From Arcobacter sp. (GTDB lineage Bacteria; Campylobacterota; Campylobacteria; Campylobacterales; Sulfurimonadaceae): a stretch of 64,000 bases of DNA. Positions within the stretch are counted from its first letter, which is position 1. Every line of letters begins with the position of its first letter. The stretch lies in the NCBI GenBank assembly GCA_024637195.1, contig JAGXFN010000009.1:84229-148228 (forward strand). Reading direction: 5' to 3'. Positions 53,622 through 61,028 of this stretch are shown in pieces. Below the pieces are notes generated by a model that was given only the letters and a program-made list of their open reading frames with translations, ran no database searches and was not told the origin of the DNA. Position numbers and translations under genes: made by a program.

Positions 53622-54116
53622 CTACGCAGCCTCTATCAGCTCAAACTTCAACTTATCCTCATAACGCTTAATAAAGATCCGCGCAGACTGGTCGCACATC
53701 ATTTTAGAACAGACATAATGCCATTGCAGATCATAAGCCTCATAAAGAGGGTTGTCCATCGCATAGAGCACCGTCTGCCCGATGAAGGTCTGAAAAGAAT
53801 TTGCGGTGATACTTTGGGTGTTGTCTGGAGTCTGCACACGGATAAAGATGATGTTTTTGGCTTTTTTGGCGATAAAATCCGTCACGAAGTCAGGGTGTTT
53901 CGTAGTGCTAAAGCCCTGCGCTTCATAAAATGCCTGAACATTTTTATAGTAGTCTGCTCCGCTGCTGAGAGACTGTGTCTTTTTCGCAAACTCGCGCTGC
54001 ATCTCAAAAGTAAACTCATGTAGTGCACTCTCACGCTTTTTCCATTTCTTGTTGATATAGAAGTAAAGTCCCAGGCCAAGAAGAGCAAGCATCATCACAA
54101 ATATCGAGTTTGACAT
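53622..54116 (-). CDS. Membrane-anchored hypothetical protein, possible PD-(D/E)xK nuclease fold
   Basis: A 164-residue protein with one N-terminal transmembrane helix (about 5-22) and a soluble domain. The stretch YEAQGFSTTKHPDFVTDFIAKKAKNIIFIRVQ has the pattern of an Mrr/restriction-endonuclease-like core: a helix, then D-x(several)-strand with conserved residues before a hydrophobic strand (D then VQ/IR). The match is weak and I could not confirm catalytic residues, so function is left open. It is convergent with gspG, 10 nt from its terminator. Confidence 0.62.
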   Translation of the reverse strand: MSNSIFVMMLALLGLGLYFYINKKWKKRESALHEFTFEMQREFAKKTQSLSSGADYYKNVQAFYEAQGFSTTKHPDFVTDFIAKKAKNIIFIRVQTPDNTQSITANSFQTFIGQTVLYAMDNPLYEAYDLQWHYVCSKMMCDQSARIFIKRYEDKLKFELIEAA

Positions 54117-54273
54117 AAAAATCCTTTTCGTTAATTATAACGAAAAGAGAGGGTATCGAAATCGATTGATCTCTTGAAATTATATCTGTGTCCTTAATTA
54201 GAAGGTACCTAAAAAAGTATATGAATTTGTAATTAAGTGCACCTCGCAATCTAGTAGCAGTGTTTATATATGT

Positions 54274-54302
54274 TTTACATTGTTGTTTCTATGGGCTATA
54301 AT
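54274..54302 (+). promoter_or_regulatory. Sigma-70-type promoter of the flavoprotein pseudogene
   Basis: TTTACA (54274-54279) and TATAAT (54297-54302) are separated by exactly 17 nt, which is the best -35/-10 pair in the window. It lies 49 nt before the start codon at 54351, with AAGGAGATT as ribosome site just before it. The promoter is intact although the gene it serves is broken. Confidence 0.65.
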
Positions 54303-54350
54303 GATAAACGTATTTTTGTTTACCAACTTATTACATATAAAGGAGATTGT

Positions 54351-54843
54351 ATGAGTACAGAAAAAAAACCGAATATATTAGTATTAGGAGGTAATTTTGC
54401 GGGATTGCAAACAGCACGTCATTTGCATGAACATATCAAAGATAAAGCCACAATCACCGTTGTTGACAGAAAATCTTTTTTACTTTTTATTCCAAATATT
54501 CCTCTTGAGATATTTGAGGGTAATAATCCAACTGCTGATTCACAGCTTCCGATAGCACCAATTCTTGAAAAAGATGGAACTCGCAGATTTAGGCTGCATA
54601 AGCAGCGAAGAAGCTGATGCTGAACTTTACAAACCAGAAGTTGTCTGTTATGGAGATATGGGTGGTAAAAAAGCTTTTTATATTCATTCTGATGTTTGGT
54701 ATGGCGGAGAAACATCAATATTACGTATGGGAAGATCATACTATGAAATGAAGGTAGCTTTTAAGGATCATTACTTTTCAACTGGCGGCAAGCTTCCACA
54801 TTGGCAGTTTACATTAGGAACATGGCTTAGTGATAAAATATAA
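54351..54843 (+). pseudogene. FAD-dependent oxidoreductase (sulfide:quinone reductase-like), internally deleted
   Basis: Remains of a roughly 350-450-residue NAD(P)/FAD oxidoreductase. The N-terminus is intact (KKPNILVLGGNFAGLQTARHL is the dinucleotide-binding GxGxxG-like loop, in part; VVDRKSFLLFIPNIPLE follows, as in SQR/NDH-2 type proteins). After about 80 codons (near 54590) the reading frame ends (stop near 54617) and a different frame (from about 54568) carries the C-terminal part, phrases ADLGCISSEEADAELYKPEVV, in part, YIHSDVWYGGETS and WQFTLGTWLSDKI. About 200-300 residues between the two parts, including the second FAD-binding half, are missing, consistent with an internal deletion with frameshift. 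Promoter and ribosome site are intact. It lies 24 nt before the cytochrome-porin gene and probably belonged to its operon. It is more AT-rich than its surroundings. Confidence 0.75.
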
Positions 54844-54866
54844 ATAAAAAAAAGAGGGGGTATACA

Positions 54867-56153
54867 ATGAAAAGAGAAAAAAACAGAATGTGGATAAGGC
54901 TTATTGTTGTTCTTGGCCTTATACCATTTTTCAGTCTAGAATTATGGGCCGCACCGATGTTTGCACGCAAGTACAATATTAGCTGTACGACGTGTCACGT
55001 AGCTTTTCCGAAGCTTAATTCGTTCGGCAAAAAGTTCCAGAATGATAATTATCGGTTACCGAACTGGCGGGTGAAAACCATTGATGGAGGTGACGATCAG
55101 CTCGCACTGCCGGACAACGCACCTATTGCTTTTCGTCTTCAGGGATTTGCCCAGTCACGTAATAGCGAAGCGGTTGATGTCGTTGATGGTACAACGACCA
55201 CCGCAAATACCGATTTTCAGTCACCTTATCTGATTAAAATGCTCTCTAGCGCACCGCTTTCAGAAAACATCACCTATTACTTTTATGCAATTTTCGCTGA
55301 AAAAGGCGGCAATGGTGAGGTAATAGTGGAAGATGCCTGGTTTTCTTACAACGACCTCTTCGGCAGCGGCATCAATATGATGCTCGGCCAGTTCCAGGTA
55401 TCTGATCTGATGTTCCCAAGAGAGGTCAGGCTAACCTTCCAAGACTATATGGTCTACCGTATGGCGGGGATCACTTATGAACGGGGGGTTTTGTTTTCAA
55501 AGAATATGGGATCGATTAACATCGGGCTGGGACTTGTCAACGGGAACGGCATCACTGACAACGTGTCGATCAACAGCCCTGGTTACAGTCGTCCGGACCA
55601 TTTGTTTGACAACAACAACGCAAAGGCTTTCTTTAGCAGAATAGGCACCCAACTCGGCCCTGTTTCAACGGGACTGTTCTATTATAACGGTTCGCAGAAG
55701 AATGCGACAGGTCCAGCCGGAACACAGAGCGGCACCCGCGATACTAACAAGCAGATCGTCGGTTTAGATCTCTCCGGTGACTTCGCAGGCGAATTCTATT
55801 GGTTTGGACAGCTGCTTTGGAACGAGTGGGACGGTCTTATTGATCAAAATACAAAATACAGATGGTATGGCGGATTCTTCGGTGTCGATTATGTGCCGGG
55901 AAATCGCTGGAGCTATTCGCTGTTGTACAACTATACCAATTCTCACGACTTGGCTGACAGCGATACGGTATACGAGGGCATTGACATGAACAGTCTGGCG
56001 CTTAATGCCTCCTATTATTTTATGCGCAACGTCAAAGGGGTAATCGAAGTCAATGCCGACTTTTTAAGCACAAAAGCGCAAAGCGGGGTCTATTACACAG
56101 GCCATTTGAGTCATGAAAACTCTATTTTGTTTGGGTTTGACGTAGCTTTTTAA
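54867..56153 (+). CDS. Outer-membrane cytochrome-porin fusion, Cyc2-like
   Basis: A 428-residue protein with a signal peptide (about 1-28, ending ELWA) followed at once by a single c-type haem motif CTTCH (Cys 40, Cys 43, His 44) in FARKYNISCTTCHVAFPKLNSFG, in part. The remainder (about 75-428) is a beta-barrel: alternating hydrophobic strands, many aromatic residues near strand ends, and a C-terminal Phe (FGFDVAF). Haem motif, spacing and the phrase AFPKLNSFGKKF resemble the N-terminus of Cyc2, the monohaem cytochrome-porin that passes electrons across the outer membrane in iron oxidisers. Relatives with unknown substrate are common. It follows the flavoprotein pseudogene by 24 nt. The function is inferred. 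Confidence 0.78.
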   Translation: MKREKNRMWIRLIVVLGLIPFFSLELWAAPMFARKYNISCTTCHVAFPKLNSFGKKFQNDNYRLPNWRVKTIDGGDDQLALPDNAPIAFRLQGFAQSRNSEAVDVVDGTTTTANTDFQSPYLIKMLSSAPLSENITYYFYAIFAEKGGNGEVIVEDAWFSYNDLFGSGINMMLGQFQVSDLMFPREVRLTFQDYMVYRMAGITYERGVLFSKNMGSINIGLGLVNGNGITDNVSINSPGYSRPDHLFDNNNAKAFFSRIGTQLGPVSTGLFYYNGSQKNATGPAGTQSGTRDTNKQIVGLDLSGDFAGEFYWFGQLLWNEWDGLIDQNTKYRWYGGFFGVDYVPGNRWSYSLLYNYTNSHDLADSDTVYEGIDMNSLALNASYYFMRNVKGVIEVNADFLSTKAQSGVYYTGHLSHENSILFGFDVAF

Positions 56154-56198
56154 CACTGGTACAGTGCCATATTTAGCGAACAAGTTGACATATACAGA

Positions 56199-56226
56199 GA
56201 AAACAAAAGCTCTTGCTCTTGTTTTC
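56199..56226 (+). terminator. Hairpin downstream of the cytochrome-porin gene
   Basis: GAAAACAAAAG (56199-56209) and CTCTTGTTTTC (56216-56226) pair in 10 of 11 positions with a 6-nt loop. Only a short T run exists within the right arm, and CCTCAAG follows, so it is a weak intrinsic-terminator candidate or a transcript-stabilising hairpin, 46 nt after the stop codon. Confidence 0.4.
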
Positions 56227-56435
56227 CTCAAGATCTTTTCTCTGGAGCAGCATGAAAGAAAGGTTGAATTAATGAGAGTAACTGCTTGTTGCAAGTTTTC
56301 AACTTTTATTATGAACCTATACAAACCCAGCAGATAGCTTGTATCTAACGGTCCTCAGCTTGATTTATAAAATTATGTGAGGCTGTGATTGTAGTGAAAG
56401 TGCTTTAAATGTAGTATTTTAGGGAGTTTGATTAG

Positions 56436-56525
56436 TGGTGGACAGGGAGGGGTTCGAACCCTCGGTACCGTTACCAGTACGCATCCTTAGCAGGGATGTG
56501 GTTTCAGCCGCTCACCCACCTGTCC
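56436..56525 (-). tRNA. tRNA-Ser(GCT)
   Basis: On the minus strand a 90-nt tRNA starts GGACAGG at 56525 and ends with the matching CCTGTCC plus an encoded ACCA (56439-56436). The anticodon loop CTGCTAA carries GCT, so the tRNA decodes AGC/AGU as serine. A long variable arm follows the anticodon arm, as expected for type II serine tRNAs, and the T loop GGTTCGAACCC is canonical. The 3' CCA is encoded. It lies between the cytochrome-porin gene and a small minus-strand gene. Confidence 0.95.
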
Positions 56526-56561
56526 GTTTAAAAACATCGTTCATTATGTTTTAGGAATGAG

Positions 56562-56567
56562 ATTATA
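56562..56567 (-). promoter_or_regulatory. Probable -10 box of tRNA-Ser
   Basis: TATAAT on the minus strand (ATTATA on plus), 37 nt upstream of the tRNA 5' end. No clear -35 at the expected distance. Confidence 0.4.
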
Positions 56568-56613
56568 ACCAATAGAGATAAACTCTGACTTAAACACTGT
56601 ACGGAATTTTTTG

Positions 56614-56652
56614 CAGGGCCTGATTGTTTGAAAAACAGGCCCTGTTTTTTTT
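56614..56652 (+). terminator. Strong intrinsic terminator oriented to the plus strand
   Basis: CAGGGCCTG (56614-56622) pairs perfectly with CAGGCCCTG (56636-56644) around a 13-nt loop, followed by eight T residues (56645-56652). On the minus strand no U-tract follows, so it acts on plus-strand transcripts. The nearest plus-strand gene ends 460 nt upstream, and the intervening plus strand is antisense to the tRNA, so the transcript it ends is unclear; it may be the 3' end of the cytochrome-porin mRNA or of an unannotated small RNA. Confidence 0.8.
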
Positions 56653-56662
56653 AAGAGGTACT

Positions 56663-56809
56663 CTAAATAGAGCGTTTGTTCTGAGGACTGATCAAGAGCG
56701 CGTCTAGAAGTTTTTGCAGTCGTGTTGCCAAAGCAGCGTTATTCGAGTTTGCTTCAGCAATCTTCTCTTTGAGTTTTACAACAACGTCGATTTTTTCCAT
56801 CACTTTCAT
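56663..56809 (-). CDS. Small protein, 48 residues, helical
   Basis: A short gene with a very good ribosome site, AAGGAGTTCTA directly before the ATG at 56809. The product (begins MKVMEKIDVVVKLKEK and ends PQNKRSI) is a single amphipathic helix with hydrophobic heptads, followed by a short basic tail. No homologue is recognised. It lies downstream of the 242-residue gene on the same strand with a 65-nt gap, so it could be co-transcribed, and upstream of the tRNA. The coding call rests on the ribosome site and composition. Confidence 0.6.
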   Translation of the reverse strand: MKVMEKIDVVVKLKEKIAEANSNNAALATRLQKLLDALLISPQNKRSI

Positions 56810-56874
56810 TAGAACTCCTTGAAATTTGATTTCAAAGAGTAAAAAGCAAAGGGTGTTCCATAGATTTGGTTTTA

Positions 56875-57603
56875 TTATAGTGCAGACGTTTCGTTAAAGA
56901 TAATCTTATTAAACTGTAACTTCTCTTTTAAGCTGTATATGAGAGGTTTGAGTTCGCATATATGCGCTAAACCTACATCATTGTAGACAAGGTAAAAAGC
57001 ACTCAACACCTCATTGTGCTGATCCAAAAATGAAAATAGCTGTGCTTCATCGGGGTCATCCAGGTAAAGCTCTGTAATTATGAGTTTTATCTGATCCCGT
57101 TTAAGCTGATAGCTTTTAAAAACCTCTGCATAGGGTTCGCGCATAAACTGGTGGTAGAGTTTTTGCATCTCATGCCAGCTGGTTTTCAGCTCAGGAAGAC
57201 CGATACTTTTGAGTTTTTTATCAAATGTCTCAGCCTGCTCTTTTATACGGATGCGTTTTTGAAAAAGATCAGGATGCTTTTTCTGTATTGCCAATGCGGT
57301 TTGATTGACAATAGTATAAAGTTTTGAGTAGTCTTGCTTGAACGCATCAGAGATCAATGGCCTGTCTTTGATCTCTTGGAGCAGACTGTCCGACTGTAGT
57401 TGAAACTTATGGAGATCTTGAATGTCAGCCTCTTTTGTGATAGCTCGCATAAGACTTAAGTTTTCGTGTACCCGGTCTGCTATGTTGACCAACTCTTTTT
57501 TTGAAACATTTTCTTGTTTTATCTCTTGAAGCAGCTGCATATTGAAAACTATAGCGGCCACTGCTGAGCTGATAAAAGCAAAAATGATTAAAAATATTTT
57601 CAT
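56875..57603 (-). CDS. Hypothetical membrane-anchored protein, 242 residues
   Basis: One N-terminal transmembrane helix or signal anchor (about 3-22) followed by an all-helical extracytoplasmic domain with long coiled-coil-like heptads (about 25-110 and 130-200). It looks like an isolated periplasmic sensory helical bundle, but there is no HAMP, kinase or GGDEF domain. I do not recognise the family. GGAAG precedes the ATG. The small 48-residue gene follows on the same strand. Confidence 0.7.
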   Translation of the reverse strand: MKIFLIIFAFISSAVAAIVFNMQLLQEIKQENVSKKELVNIADRVHENLSLMRAITKEADIQDLHKFQLQSDSLLQEIKDRPLISDAFKQDYSKLYTIVNQTALAIQKKHPDLFQKRIRIKEQAETFDKKLKSIGLPELKTSWHEMQKLYHQFMREPYAEVFKSYQLKRDQIKLIITELYLDDPDEAQLFSFLDQHNEVLSAFYLVYNDVGLAHICELKPLIYSLKEKLQFNKIIFNETSAL

Positions 57604-57671
57604 GGACTTCTTCCTTCATTGAAATTAATGAAAGAATAGAGTGTCCTGGTTACAAATAGATAACGGAAAGG

Positions 57672-58355
57672 TTACAGTTGGGAAAGTATTTTTGCAACCA
57701 AGGCTGAAGGATCGGCGGCGGTGTAGATAGGGCGGCCGACGACGATAAAGTCTACCATCTGCTCTTTTGCCATAGAAATGTCGGCAACACGTTTTTGATC
57801 CCCCGCATCTTCTCCGAAGGGGCGGATGCCCGGAGTCAGGGTAGAAAAATTCGCCGAGGTTATCTTCTTGATCGAAGCGCTCTCAAAAGCCGAGCAGACG
57901 ACGCCGTCGAGTCCTGCCTCATAGCTCTGTTTTGCAAACTGGTCGGCTTTGGAGGCAATGTCCTGATTGTAAACAGAACGGAACTCCTCTTCATCAAAAG
58001 AGGTTAGTGCCGTTACAGCAAGCACGATAGGACGCTTCTCGTAAGAGGCAAGACGCTGCATCACTGTCTGCATGGCAATTTTGCCCGCACTCGCATGTAC
58101 GTTAAACATATCGATGTCAAGTCCCATGATAGACTCGGCGGCATCGGCCATCGTGTTGGGGATGTCATAAAGCTTGAGATCTAAAAAGATCTTGAATGCG
58201 GGATTGATCGTTTTTAGGGCGTGGATAAACTCTTTTCCGTCGCGGATATAGGAGCGGAAACCGACTTTTAGCCATACGGGATAGTCTTTTATCTTTTCTG
58301 CCAGTTCCAGGTTCTGCTCTTTTGTCGGCAGGTCAAGCGCAACGCAAAGTTCCAT
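57672..58355 (-). CDS. pyrF: Orotidine 5'-phosphate decarboxylase
   Basis: Final step of de novo UMP synthesis. The 227 residues contain [32 protein letters not shown] (the catalytic D-K-D tetrad region), [18 protein letters not shown] and [12 protein letters not shown]. This is the short TIM-barrel type. The gene is divergent from the methyltransferase gene. Confidence 0.96.
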   Translation of the reverse strand: MELCVALDLPTKEQNLELAEKIKDYPVWLKVGFRSYIRDGKEFIHALKTINPAFKIFLDLKLYDIPNTMADAAESIMGLDIDMFNVHASAGKIAMQTVMQRLASYEKRPIVLAVTALTSFDEEEFRSVYNQDIASKADQFAKQSYEAGLDGVVCSAFESASIKKITSANFSTLTPGIRPFGEDAGDQKRVADISMAKEQMVDFIVVGRPIYTAADPSALVAKILSQL

Positions 58356-58382
58356 GTTTTCTCTCTTTGTATTAATTCTGAA

Positions 58383-58388
58383 AGTATA
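58383..58388 (-). promoter_or_regulatory. Probable -10 box of pyrF
   Basis: TATACT on the minus strand, about 28 nt before the pyrF start, in the 75-nt divergent gap. Confidence 0.4.
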
Positions 58389-58412
58389 GCGAATTGGTTA
58401 CAATGTCACACT

Positions 58413-58418
58413 TATAAT
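58413..58418 (+). promoter_or_regulatory. Probable -10 box of the RlmI-like gene
   Basis: TATAAT only 13 nt before the start codon at 58431, in the divergent gap with pyrF. If used, the 5' untranslated region would be very short. Confidence 0.35.
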
Positions 58419-58430
58419 TATGGGACAGAT

Positions 58431-59612
58431 ATGAAAAAACTTGTTGTCAAAAACTCCGCCGCAAAAAAACTCCGTCTCTTTAACCCCTGGGTCTACCAAA
58501 ACGAGATCGCTATGCTTCCGCAGGATTTGGAGCCGGGAGAGCTGGTTGAGGTTGTGAACCTGAAGCAGGAGTCCTTCGGAACAGGCTACGCCAATGTACA
58601 TTCGGTAATCACCCTGCGTATGCTTTCGTTTAGCAACGAAAATATTGATGCGGCATGGATCAAAAACAAGCTTCATTATGCCATCAGTGCGCGTAACCCG
58701 ATCTTGGAGCACAGCAATGCCTGCCGTTTGGTCCACTCCGAGGCAGACGGATTAGCCGGCTTGATCGTTGATTTTTATGAGGGAGTACTCAGTCTTGCCA
58801 TCAACACCGCAGGGATGGAGCGATTCCGAAAAGAGATCATCGCCGCCCTGGTCGAGATCATCGCGCCGCTTGGCATATATGAAAAATCAGATGCCGCAGC
58901 CCGTGAAAAAGAGGGTCTTGAGACCAAAGAGGGCGTCGTCTATGGCGAAGTTCCCGATCTGATCGAAGTGCTCGAATACGGCTGCAAGTTTGGCGTAGAG
59001 CTGAGCAACTCACAAAAAACAGGCTTTTATCTTGACCAGCGTTTCAACCACGGACTGCTGACCGAGTATATAGACGAAGAGAGCACGATGCTCGACCTTT
59101 TCTGCAATGTCGGCGGATTTGGCATGCATGCGCTCAATGCAGGTGCGGCCAGTGTTACCTTTGTTGATATCTCCAAACCGGCGATAGAACAGGTCAAAAA
59201 AAACCTCAAGCTCAACGAGTTTGCCACAAAACGCGCGGTCTGTGTGGCCCAGAATGCGATGGACTACATCAAAGAAGCGGCGGAGCGAAAAGAGTCCTAC
59301 GACATCGTCGTGCTCGATCCTCCGTCATTTGCGAAGACCAAGGAGCAGGCAGCGGGCGCGATCAGTGGGTTTAAACACCTGATGCTCAACGGAATAAAGG
59401 TATGCAAACCTGGCGGATTGATCGCGCTCTTTTCCTGTTCATATCATGTGAATATGGAAGATCTTATTGAACTCAGTCTTAATGCCTCACGCGATACGGG
59501 TGTACAGCTGCGGGTCTTGGAGCATCTCTATCAGGACAAAGACCACCCGTATATACTGAATATGCCCAATTCGCTCTACCTCAAAGGGTTTCTTTTCCAA
59601 AGAGTAGACTAA
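58431..59612 (+). CDS. Class I SAM-dependent rRNA methyltransferase (RlmI-like)
   Basis: Predicted 23S rRNA m5C methyltransferase. The 393 residues comprise an N-terminal PUA domain (about 1-75, starting KLVVKNSAAKKL and containing NPWVYQNEI), a central linker, and a SAM-binding domain (about 180-393) with TGFYLDQRFNH, LDLFCNVGGFGMHAL, VDISKPAI, VLDPPSFAKTKEQ and SCSYHVNMED, all typical of RlmI/RlmK-type enzymes. A related specificity cannot be excluded. Confidence 0.92.
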   Translation: MKKLVVKNSAAKKLRLFNPWVYQNEIAMLPQDLEPGELVEVVNLKQESFGTGYANVHSVITLRMLSFSNENIDAAWIKNKLHYAISARNPILEHSNACRLVHSEADGLAGLIVDFYEGVLSLAINTAGMERFRKEIIAALVEIIAPLGIYEKSDAAAREKEGLETKEGVVYGEVPDLIEVLEYGCKFGVELSNSQKTGFYLDQRFNHGLLTEYIDEESTMLDLFCNVGGFGMHALNAGAASVTFVDISKPAIEQVKKNLKLNEFATKRAVCVAQNAMDYIKEAAERKESYDIVVLDPPSFAKTKEQAAGAISGFKHLMLNGIKVCKPGGLIALFSCSYHVNMEDLIELSLNASRDTGVQLRVLEHLYQDKDHPYILNMPNSLYLKGFLFQRVD

Positions 59613-59630
59613 AATAAAAAGGAAAAACAG

Positions 59631-60185
59631 ATGAGATTATTTGCAGTAGCAGTGATGACGCTTCTTTCGATAAACGCTATAGCAGCAACAAGCCAGAGCG
59701 TAACGCTCTCGGGTACAAAGGTAAAACTTACAGGAAACGAGATCAGAGTAGGCGATACCGCCCCGATGGTAAAGCTGATCAGCTCCGAGCTAAAAGAGGT
59801 CACCGTCGGTGGCAAAACAGCAAAGACACAAGTCCTGGTCGTCGTACCCAGCATCGACACACCGATCTGCGATCTTGAAGCGCGTACCTTCAATGAAAAA
59901 GCCTCAAAAATGAAAGATGTGGAGATCTTTGTGATCTCTATGGATCTTCCCTTCGCAGGCAAACGCTACTGCGCGGCGCACGGTATCAACAATATCACCG
60001 TAGCGAGCGATTTTCAGACAAAGGCATTTGGAAAGACCTACGGAACGCTTCTTGGCGAGGGTGTTCTTCAGGGCATCGAAGCGCGCGTAATCTTTATCAT
60101 CAAAAAAGGAAAAGTCACCTACAAGCAGCTTGTCCCTGAGATCAAGCAAGCGCCTGATTTTGAGGCGGTCTTAAAGGCCATTTAA
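59631..60185 (+). CDS. tpx: Thiol peroxidase Tpx with signal peptide
   Basis: Thioredoxin-dependent peroxiredoxin that reduces hydroperoxides. The active-site Cys lies in PSIDTPICDLEARTFN and the resolving Cys in FAGKRYCAAHGI. The first about 19 residues (MRLFAVAVMTLLSINAIAA) form a clear signal peptide, so this Tpx is predicted to act in the periplasm, unlike the cytoplasmic E. coli protein. The 184-residue length equals a normal Tpx plus leader. It converges with sodB, overlapping by 4 nt; in H. pylori tpx and sodB are also neighbours, as I recall. Confidence 0.92.
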   Translation: MRLFAVAVMTLLSINAIAATSQSVTLSGTKVKLTGNEIRVGDTAPMVKLISSELKEVTVGGKTAKTQVLVVVPSIDTPICDLEARTFNEKASKMKDVEIFVISMDLPFAGKRYCAAHGINNITVASDFQTKAFGKTYGTLLGEGVLQGIEARVIFIIKKGKVTYKQLVPEIKQAPDFEAVLKAI

Positions 60186-60859
60186 GTCGTGACCCTGTCC
60201 TCGTCTTGGAGTTCGTCCATAAGCTGGCAAAAAGGATCATGGATATCATTACAAGGCTCAATCCCGATAAAAACATCCGTGTCTGTCTCTTCGTAGATCT
60301 TCGAGGCGCTTTTCCAATTGATATGCTTCCAAAACTCTTTCAGGTAGTCCGGCCGCGCATTGCGGTAATCAATATAGTAGGCATGCTCCCACACATCGCA
60401 GACAAAGATCGGTATAAGGTTGGAGCTAAGCGGGGTGTGGGCATTGGAGGTCTGTTTGATCATCAGCTTACCTTTAGGTTCGCGTACCAGCCAGACCCAG
60501 CCAGACCCAAAGAGGCTTGCGCCCATTTTTATAAATTCCTCTTTCAGCGCTTCGAGCGAGCCAAAATCATTATTGATCTTCTCCAAAAGTGTTCCCTCAG
60601 CAGCGGTTGAGCTGCTGCTGAGACATTTCCAATAAAAAGTATGGTTGAAGATCTGCGCGGCATTGTTAAAGATTGGCCCATCTGCACGGCGGATAATGGC
60701 GGAAAGTGACATCTCCTCATACTCTGTGCCTTTGATGAGGTCATTGAGTTTGTTGACATAACCTGTGTGGTGTTTCCCATAATGGTACTGAATAGTTTCT
60801 GCAGAAATGAAAGGTTCCATGGCATTTTCGGCAAATGGCAGTTTTGGCAAGGTGATCAT
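60182..60859 (-). CDS. sodB: Superoxide dismutase, Fe type
   Basis: Dismutates superoxide. The 225-residue protein has LPKLPFAENAMEPFISAETI at the start, YHYGKHHTGYV (first metal His), FNHTFYW (second His) and VCDVWEHAYYIDYRNARPDYL (Asp and His ligands), giving the four metal ligands. The Fe-type is suggested by the LFGSGWVWLV region with no Mn-type signature seen. The C-terminus has an extra about 25-residue tail (after KIYEETDTD). The promoter is clear; a shine-dalgarno AAGGATG precedes the ATG. Confidence 0.94.
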   Translation of the reverse strand: MITLPKLPFAENAMEPFISAETIQYHYGKHHTGYVNKLNDLIKGTEYEEMSLSAIIRRADGPIFNNAAQIFNHTFYWKCLSSSSTAAEGTLLEKINNDFGSLEALKEEFIKMGASLFGSGWVWLVREPKGKLMIKQTSNAHTPLSSNLIPIFVCDVWEHAYYIDYRNARPDYLKEFWKHINWKSASKIYEETDTDVFIGIEPCNDIHDPFCQLMDELQDEDRVTT

Positions 60860-60877
60860 ATTTCATCCTTTTTTTAG

Positions 60878-60883
60878 AGTATA
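60878..60883 (-). promoter_or_regulatory. Probable -10 box of sodB
   Basis: TATACT on the minus strand about 20 nt before the sodB start codon, within the 167-nt gap between sodB and the slipin gene. The rest of that gap is AT-rich with a hairpin at its right end and no gene. Confidence 0.45.
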
Positions 60884-60998
60884 ATATTTAAAAACCAATT
60901 TGAACATTAAGAATAGTATCTAGATGGATTTGTCACGCTCTTTAAAAGTTCTTCACACCATAATAGTTTAAAAAAAGAAGCTTTGATGGACATGAATA

Positions 60999-61028
60999 AG
61001 CCAAAGTACACCTTAAAGCTCTTTGGCT
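60999..61028 (-). terminator. Hairpin at the end of the slipin gene
   Basis: AGCCAAAG (60999-61006) and CTTTGGCT (61021-61028) form a perfect 8-bp stem with a 14-nt loop; the right arm overlaps the slipin stop codon. On the minus strand the tail TTATTCATG is a poor U-tract; on the plus strand AAGTTTTTTT would follow. It may therefore end minus-strand transcripts weakly. Confidence 0.4.

Noticed and set aside
54270..54350. Upstream extension of the pseudogene frame beginning at 54270
   Set aside because: The ATG at 54351 has the ribosome site AAGGAGATT; the upstream part is the promoter region.
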